Assembly (NCBI RefSeq): GCF_028769735.1
Contig: NC_088173.1
Location: 7,399,038-7,463,037, forward strand
Reading direction: 5' to 3'
DNA from: Zonotrichia leucophrys gambelii
Lineage: Eukaryota; Chordata; Aves; Passeriformes; Passerellidae
DNA length: 64,000 nt
The position numbers and the translations under genes were made by a program. The notes beneath the pieces were generated by a model. The model ran no database searches, was not told the origin of the DNA, and saw nothing but the letters and a program-made list of their open reading frames with translations. Positions 12,338 to 64,000 of this stretch are shown here, piece after piece (within the stretch, counting starts at the first letter, position 1; every line of letters begins with the position of its first letter).

Positions 12338-13684
12338 GTTACAGGCCTGCATTCAGTCATAGCTCTGATAAAGGACTGAATGGTCATAAATAAATTGATT
12401 ATGAATGTAAACAGTGGCATCAATTCTTCTGGAAAATTACATGAAATAATGAGAATATCATGGTTTACTTGATGCAGAAATAGCTTAGAAGTATGTTTGA
12501 AGGTACTCCTAAATGTTCAAACACTGGGACTAATGATTTCCTTTCCCATTGGGTTGATAACTATCAAAATGCTATTGCAGTAAAGATGACTGCTTACTGC
12601 CAGGACTATATTTGATTATGAGATGCCATCATCCTTTCGAAATTCCAAACTTTGTGGGGTTTTCTATATTTAATTTTAATGTTACAGTTATTTTTTATAT
12701 TTGGAAATAAAAAATTAAACTGTGACTCAATTTGTGACAAAAATCAAATTGAACTCATTCTTTATCTAGCATGCTTTACATACTTTGTCTACAAAGCCCT
12801 AAAACACTAAATATTGTGACGTATTTACCTATAAATAATTCACAATGCAATCACATATTTCCAGGAACATATTTATTTGCAATGATCTATTTTGTTTTAA
12901 ATAATAATGAATTCCATCTACCTTTCCTTCTCTACAACATATTTGTGTTGACCATAGTTAAGATTTAAAATTAAAAGTGAATAATAGCATAAGAAGTAGG
13001 GGTACAGATGTGTCCATGTAAGGTGTCATAGGATCCATCTGAGCTTTGCTGTCAGGTTCCTGTTTTAACTTGCCCATGAACCATCCTGGCCATTTGCAAG
13101 GGAGGGCTGAGGCACTACTTTGTCCAAGTAGTGGGTGCAGGCACACGTGTGGGCACTGCCCCAGCAGCCAGTCACTGGGCTGGCTGTCTCTTGGACAGAG
13201 CCCTGCTCTGCTTCTCCAGGGCTGGATGCTCTGCAGTGCACAAGGACTTGCCTTTGGAAGTGACTAGCCAGAGCTTATCAGAGCTTTTTCCATCATTTTT
13301 GCTCTGCCGGTCACTATTCTCCAGTGCGTGAGTCATAGTGAGAATAAATAATGTAATATTGATGCAACATTTAGTGTAACTCTGAACAAAAGAATGAATA
13401 AAAATATCTATAAGGTGAGTAGGCTTGGTTACTGCTCTTCAGGCAGATTTTTCTCCCTAACCATTGAAAACAAAGCCTGGGGGAATCCCAAACCAGTGTC
13501 CTGGAGTATCTTTCACAAATAAGAAAAACTGTGCCAAGACCAAACAGCTGCTTCAATATGCAGGATGCTGGTACTGTGATTTAGGTAGAGAGCTCTCCAA
13601 AATCTTGAGGTTTTCTGTACCAGCTTCATTAGTGGCATGCTTAATGCTAACCTTTCAGGAAATATGTTGGTATAAAATCTGTGA
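12338..13684. other. TXK 3' UTR and convergent intergenic spacer
   Basis: AT-rich DNA beyond the TXK stop. In the TXK sense a candidate AATAAA signal lies at 12872-12877, about 0.8 kb after the stop. Nothing else is recognised. Confidence 0.45.
12872..12877 (-). terminator. Candidate TXK polyadenylation signal
   Basis: On the minus strand this reads AATAAA, about 810 bp downstream of the TXK stop. I picked it as the nearest canonical hexamer noticed; other variants may be used. Confidence 0.3.
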
Positions 13685-31518
<17,834 letters not shown>

Positions 31519-33180
31519 GTCTGGTTATCCGTTTATATCAAAATGAAAATGCAAACCTCCCTTCATCAGCTGTGCCAGTAAAACAGCCCAAACTGAGCTC
31601 TTTGCTCTGATATGAAGCAGGGTAAACCACAAATATTGCTTGACCACGCCTACCTACCTTTTATTTAAAAAAAAAAAAAAAAAACAGAGTAGAAGGAGAA
31701 AAAATGGTCTAGTATCAAACATTTTATAGAAAAAAAAAGTTATTAAACTGTTACCACTAGGTCTAACTAATTTTTTTTTAAAGTAAAAAACCAACAGCAG
31801 ATATAAATCACAGAATGGTTTTGTTCAAATGGATTTTTGACCCCAACATTTGACAGAATTCAGTTATAATAAAAATGGGAGGAAGGGCTGAAGTTGCTTA
31901 AGGGTGAGTGAGCTCATCCAGAAGAAAGGATGCTACAGCATTTCAGCCTGCCTTTAAAGATTCAGCATACCTTTAAGAGAGTCAGCAACACAGCTGCCTC
32001 CAGAGGAGTTCTGATCCCTTCTAAAATTAGCCACCTAAGGCTACATTCAACTAAAAAAAAAAGAATTCATCCAGAAACTGGGTGCCTCAGAGTTCCTGAC
32101 ATCCTCAGTATCAACCCCATTACCAAGCAGGCAGAGATTATCTTCCGGTAATGGGAAGAGGCAAGTGAAAGGTTCAGATTCAAAGCACCCATCCCACTGA
32201 GAAAACTGCTGCCAAATCTTCACACAATTAGGTTGTGGTTTGTAATATAAATTATTGATAAATATTTAATTATTGCAAAGAAATGGGCTTAAGGTTCATT
32301 GCAAACAATTAATCTGATTTTCCTAAGCTTCATTTGGATTTTAAGGGAAACATTACTTATGACATGATGTGTTGTTGAAAGAGCTAGCAGCACCATACTT
32401 TGGAGGATCTTAAGAAAAAGTGGGGTTCAAAGAAGGAGTCAGGGAAGGAAAGCTTACCTTAAATGTTCCACATTTCTTTTTCCACTACTTTTTCTACTAG
32501 ATTTTCCCTTTCAACAATGCTTGCTGTTGGTATCGATTGGAGAATGGTTTTGGACTCAGCAATTTAACAAGTTAGTTTGCATGGTTGCAATAATCTTTTG
32601 AGACTTTGTCATGATGGAAATAGGCATTTGAACCTTTCTGGCAGCCTGCAGCTTTTCAACAGAATAGCATGAGAAAAGGAAAGCACTTCTTCCAAAAAAG
32701 AGGAGGCTTCCTCCTTTTGAACATAAAGGCAAACATTAGGCAAAGCAGTGTGGAAATCTGGACATCTCTAAAATTGATTACTGGAATACTCCAATGCAGA
32801 ATGATGGAATGTATTAAGCTAACTATGGTTACTCTTAATAACTTCATTGGAAATTAAATTCATGATACTTCTCTCTGACTACTTGCAAAAAAAAAACTTT
32901 TGGTGCTATCTATTTGCTATTACACATGGCACAACAGCACAAGTAGCAACAGAAAATGAAAACAATTGAGCTCCTTAGAAGGTGACTACAGTGAAACAAG
33001 AGTACAAATAGTCCTCATATGCACTGTTACAAAGTGAGGTTAACTGAGGTAGGCTTCAGTAAGACTGTGGAGATGTTAGCCTCCAGCAGAGGGGACAGGG
33101 CATGTAACTTCCAAGGAAAGTTCAGGTAATGCTGAACATTTCATCATGGCCAAATTCATTTAAACATGTATTCATTCCAC
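31519..33180 (-). promoter_or_regulatory. TXK 5' flank (5' UTR/promoter region, undefined)
   Basis: This is the sequence upstream of the TXK start and downstream of TEC. The transcription start cannot be located and no CpG island is present. On the minus strand a RUNX-type TGTGGTTT lies at 31631-31624, about 110 nt before the ATG, next to a GGCGTGG Sp/KLF-like box. A 20-bp A run is at about 31664-31684. These are motif matches only. Confidence 0.3.
31664..31684. repeat. Poly(A) run
   Basis: About 20 consecutive adenines on the plus strand, a T run in the TXK sense, about 150 bp upstream of the TXK start codon. Confidence 0.75.
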
Positions 33181-33272
33181 TATATATATATATATATATA
33201 AAGAGACAGAGAGTGTATGTATACACCAAAGTGTATATATCTATATATGTACATATCTATATATATACATGC
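33181..33272. repeat. AT-rich microsatellite
   Basis: Perfect (TA)n at about 33182-33200, then interrupted tatatat and acatat runs to about 33270. It lies at the edge of the TEC 3' UTR. Confidence 0.85.
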
Positions 33273-33379
33273 CCTACCATAATGCCATATTCATGTGAAC
33301 AATTAGTTTGACTTATGATGCATTGACAGTAAATTATAGGCTACAAATTAGTTGGTTCCAAACAATAGTTAACATTCAG

Positions 33380-33385
33380 TTTATT
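33380..33385 (-). terminator. Candidate distal TEC polyadenylation signal
   Basis: Reads AATAAA on the minus strand, about 1 kb after the TEC stop and about 1.9 kb before the TXK start codon. Confidence 0.3.
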
Positions 33386-34256
33386 TACACACACATGCAG
33401 TATGATATCTCCTGTTATGAACAAAAGTTTGATCGCTGTATGTACAGACAACAGACAGAAACACGAGCCCTCCTTAAACACATTCGAGAATTTCTTTCAT
33501 TTACAGCTCCCTGTATAGAATTGTGTGTTTAAGTGAAGGAAGGACAAATTTTTGCTTGAATATTTCAAAACAAAACCCCCCCACTTTATATAAATAAATG
33601 CATTCAATTTATATATTTACAGTACATACAGCATATAAATAATTTTATAATAAATCCAAAACATGGTACTATGGTTCACTCACAGCCAGTTGTGGTGAAT
33701 CTTGGACTTATTTTTCATTAGCAACATGAAGACTAAGCATGGGAGATCTCTGGTAAACCAACTTTACAATGACTCCAGGCATACCATGGCTCATGAAGCA
33801 CAGTTTTTAGAGTGTTATGCTAAACTGAGCTGGCAACAACTTACTATGTGCAAATGCAAGAGGTGCATTTCATCTTCTCGATAAACACCCATCAACCAAG
33901 AAAAAGAATGTTTCTGGAGAATCTCTGGAAACATTTCAGTGTCAGTAAAAAGCCATTTATAGATACCTTCCATTTTTAAGCATGCAAATCCCTACTAATG
34001 CTACTGCCCATGTAAAGAGAAACCCAGAAATGTGGACTGTATGTACATGAACCCAACCTACTAAATACAAATGAGGTTCCTGGCCTTTGGCCACATTTTC
34101 TACCTCCATAAAGAGCTAAACTTTACAGCTATGCTGACTTTTCAGAGAAAATACAGAGATTGATAATATTGCTGAAGATACTGTGCTCATTTCCCGACAT
34201 CATGGAAAATTCTCCTTGTTCTGGAGTGCATCAGATATTACAGGTTCTTCACATTG

Positions 34257-34262
34257 TTTATT
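34257..34262 (-). terminator. Candidate proximal TEC polyadenylation signal
   Basis: Reads AATAAA on the minus strand (gctaaataaacaat) about 110 bp after the TEC stop. Confidence 0.35.
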
Positions 34263-34370
34263 TAGCAGCACCCAACAGCTTACAGGATCAAGTTCTTAAA
34301 AAGAAACTACGAAGGCACAAATCTCTGCAAAGTGCCTGATTTTCTCTGCTCGTGCTGCTGTTGCCATTTT

Positions 34371-61496
<27,126 letters not shown>

Positions 61497-61942
61497 CTGT
61501 GAAGATGAGGAATAAAACATTACCAGATCTTAGGAGGATCACAGAATTGGAGACTTCTGTAACAAAGAGCTTCTACTTATAAACGAAACTGCCTGAATAT
61601 ACAGAAAGCTGGAGCTCACATGGAAGTTTACAAAAGTTAATTATTAGACTAAAAAGTTCAGGCTTTGCTCAGCTGAGGGCTGCACTGGCACATTCCCAGG
61701 AAGCCCAAAGCTGTACGTGACTGGGATGAAATCAGGTACATTGCAGCCTGTGTCACAGAGAATATGTGTGAGAAGTCTGAAATGTGCTCCAGGCAAGCAG
61801 CAGTGCACAACTGCTCTTCACCTCCAACCTGTACAGAAGTTTCTAACCTGTATAGAAGTTGTAATTGCTAATTTAATTTCAAATGATAATTGTGCATGTA
61901 TAAATGTCATTTGCAAAAGAGTTCTATACACAAAATTGAAGA
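61497..61942 (-). other. TEC intron 1, proximal part
   Basis: Intronic DNA upstream of TEC exon 2 in the gene sense. A short direct duplication of acctgta(c/t)agaagtt lies at about 61829-61860. Nothing else is recognised. Confidence 0.5.
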
Positions 61943-62960
61943 TCATAGAATCATAGATTATCCTGCATGGAAGAGACCTACAAGGATCATGGAAGTCAAA
62001 CTCCTGGCCCAGAACAGGACAGCCCCAAGCATCCCACCATTTATCTGAGAGCATGGTCCAAATGCTCCTTCAACTGTCAGGCTTGGTGCTGTGATCATTT
62101 CTCTAGGGAGCCTGTCCCAGTGCCAAACCATCTTCTAAGTGAAGAATATTTTTCTGATATCCAGCCTAAACCTCTCCTGACACAACTTGTGGCCATTCTC
62201 TTGGGTCCTGTCACTGGTCACAAGGGAGAAGAGATCAGTGTCTGCCCCTTCTCCTCCCCTCCCAAAAAAGTTACAACTGCAGTGAAGTCTCTCCTCAGCC
62301 TCCTCCAGACTGTACAGACCAAGTGCCCTCAGACATTCTTCATATGGATTCCCCTCCCCCTTCACCATCCTTGCTGCCCTCCTTTGGATGCTCCTGAATA
62401 GCTTAATGTCTTTCTCACATTGTGGTACCCAAAACTGCCCACAATATTCAAGGTGAGGCCGCTCCAGAGCAGAGCACAGCAGGACAATCCCCTCCCTTGC
62501 CTGGCTGGCCGTGCTGTGCCTGACACACCCAGGACACACCCATGGCCCTCCTGGCTGCCAGGGCACTGCTGGCTCATGTTCACCTTGCCATCAACCACAG
62601 CTCCAAGGCCTCTTTCCACAGTGCTGCTTTCCAGCCTCTCATTCCCCAGTCTATACAGACAACCAGGGCTGTCCCATGCCAAGTGCAGAATCCCCGATGT
62701 GCCCTTGTCAAACTTCAAATGGTTGGTGATTGCCCATCTCTGTAATCTGCAGGGCCTCTTTCTGCCCTTGAGGCAGTCAACAGCTACTCCCAATTTAGTA
62801 TTTTGGGAAAGCTCATTTAGTATTCTTTCAATCCTGCATCCAAGTGTTTTATGAGCATGTTGAAGAATGCTGGGCCTAAAATGAAGCCCTGGAGAATTCC
62901 ACTAATGACCAGTCATCAGCCTGATTAATCCCATTTACTACAACCCTTTCTACTTAAGAT
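61943..62960 (-). mobile_element. CR1 LINE, 5'-truncated copy of about 1 kb
   Basis: The plus strand begins tcatagaatcatagatta, the reverse complement of the CR1 end. On the minus strand the reverse-transcriptase tail is readable in broken frames: TNHLKFDKG, YRLGNERLESSTVERGLGAV, RPHLEYCGQFWVPQCEKDIK, then QRRAARMVKGEGNPYEE and ALGLYSLEE. Frameshifts show the copy is dead. It is sense to TEC. The upstream edge is approximate. Confidence 0.9.
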
Positions 62961-64000
62961 GGATCAGTAGAAGTAATTTTGAAAATTTACCCCAATTTTA
63001 TTAATGAAAATTTTTAGACACTAATGGTTGTTTAGAAGAAATCAGCTTGAGAAAAAAGAACTTAAGCTTGTTTTTCAGAAACTGCTAAGCATATGCCTTC
63101 CAGCTTCTGTTGAGAAAGACTTCATGCTGACTATCAAAATCAAGCAATTGGATTCACAGTTTTGGTCACTCAGTAATGTGTGGTCACTCAGTACAGCTGC
63201 TTTAAGCTCTACACCATGACTGATACCTGTAGGACAAACTTAGCAGTCCATGAAAACCAATGCACCCACAGCTGCTTGTTTGCCAATCCGGCTCCTGGGT
63301 TCCGCCGTAGGCAATTTCTCTGTTCTTCACAATGATGCCAGCTTAAACACAGCTGATCTCCTCCCTCATCAACCCACCACTGTCCTGCCATGCCACCCTG
63401 CCTTGTGCAGGTGTTCCTCCTGCCAGGCTGGGAAGCAGGTTAGGGAAGGGATCCAAGGAGGATTTCATCATGCAGCATATGACACATTTCATCTGCCTGC
63501 ACAGACACATTAAATGGAGTGCAAGGAGGCAGGAATGAAACCTGTGGGAGAGGCTGTGCAGAAGCTGTCCCAGAAATCTACCTCCCCACTCCCTTTTGCT
63601 TTGCTCCCTTTCTGCCAGCCCTGCCCATGGCACCACTTGCCCTCCCTGCCTGAAGCTGTGCTCCAAAGCCAGGAGAAGCTGCAGGCACAGACCTGGAGAG
63701 CAATTCAGGCTAGAGCAGCACGGCTGGAGCTGAAGCCATGGCTTGAAGAAGGAACAGCAGCATCTGCTGAAGCACCAGTGACTGAACAATCTCTCAGCTG
63801 TTTGGAGGGGGTAGGGGGATAACCCAAACTAAAGCCCTAGAGTGAAACAAAAAAATAATTCATTCTTTACAGGGCTTGCTTTATGCACCTATTTGCTACT
63901 TAGAGTATTTCAGAATTCACTGGGGAAATGGCATGCACGTTTGTCTCTACAGGCAACATAACTTCAGCATGGACAAAACAGTACGTTTCACAGAATTGTG
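62961..64000. other. TEC intron 1 or upstream DNA
   Basis: Moderately GC-rich sequence at 63240-63830 without a supportable gene. The final 14 bases (cacagaattgtg) may open another CR1 copy, but too little is visible. The TEC promoter is not recognisable here. Confidence 0.4.

Larger units (their letters stand above)
33273..34370 (-). other. Probable TEC 3' UTR
   Basis: Sequence after the TEC stop in the TEC sense. It contains AATAAA at 34262-34257, only about 110 bp after the stop, and another at 33385-33380, about 1 kb after. Mammalian TEC has a long 3' UTR, so the distal site may be the main one. Confidence 0.5.

Noticed and set aside
63987..64000. cacagaattgtg at the end of the window as another CR1 3' end
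   Set aside because: Only a dozen bases are visible, too few to support a call.

Overview
The window is nuclear DNA of a vertebrate, almost certainly a bird and probably a songbird. The evidence is small exons with GT/AG splice sites spread over AT-rich introns, truncated CR1 LINE copies with the avian-type 3' end, and two LTR fragments of the kind common in songbird genomes. Nothing is bacterial: there are no operons, CRISPR arrays or rRNA/tRNA genes that I can see. Most long open frames are chance frames in introns.

Three protein-coding genes can be reconstructed exon by exon. NIPAL1 (+ strand, coding exons 2537-7135, missing only a short first coding exon) encodes a NIPA-family magnesium transporter. 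TXK (- strand, ATG at 31518, stop at 13685) is complete in 15 coding exons, 524 codons plus stop. TEC (- strand, ATG at 61452, stop at 34371) is complete in 17 coding exons, 630 codons plus stop, and lacks only its upstream non-coding exon(s). The order NIPAL1 > < TXK < TEC is, as I recall it, the same as in mammals (human 4p12). TXK and TEC are tandem paralogues in the same orientation; NIPAL1 converges on TXK.

Layout: 1-2536 is NIPAL1 intron or upstream DNA with a CR1 scrap at 441-520. 2537-7135 is NIPAL1 and 7136-13684 is its 3' UTR plus a spacer with an LTR at about 11935-12337. 13685-31518 is TXK, with a 5-kb first intron. 31519-34370 is the TXK 5' flank plus the TEC 3' UTR. 34371-61496 is TEC, including a 13.2-kb intron, a second LTR next to exon 4, and an expanded (A7G)n tract beside the activation-loop exon. 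61497-64000 is TEC 5' intron with a 1-kb CR1.

TXK and TEC are non-receptor tyrosine kinases acting downstream of lymphocyte antigen receptors. TEC has PH, BTK-type zinc, proline-rich, SH3, SH2 and kinase domains. TXK replaces the PH/zinc region with a cysteine string for palmitoylation. From the SH2 domain to the last shared junction the exon lengths of the two genes are identical except for one exon. I found no previously undescribed system. The most interesting observations are the octamer repeat forming the pyrimidine tract before a TEC kinase exon, a sense-strand LTR with its own poly(A) signal about 57 bp from a TEC splice donor, two very short uORFs in the TEC leader, a degenerate first proline-rich motif in TEC, and the 16-nt start exon of TXK. 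Comparisons with human proteins are from memory, without alignment.
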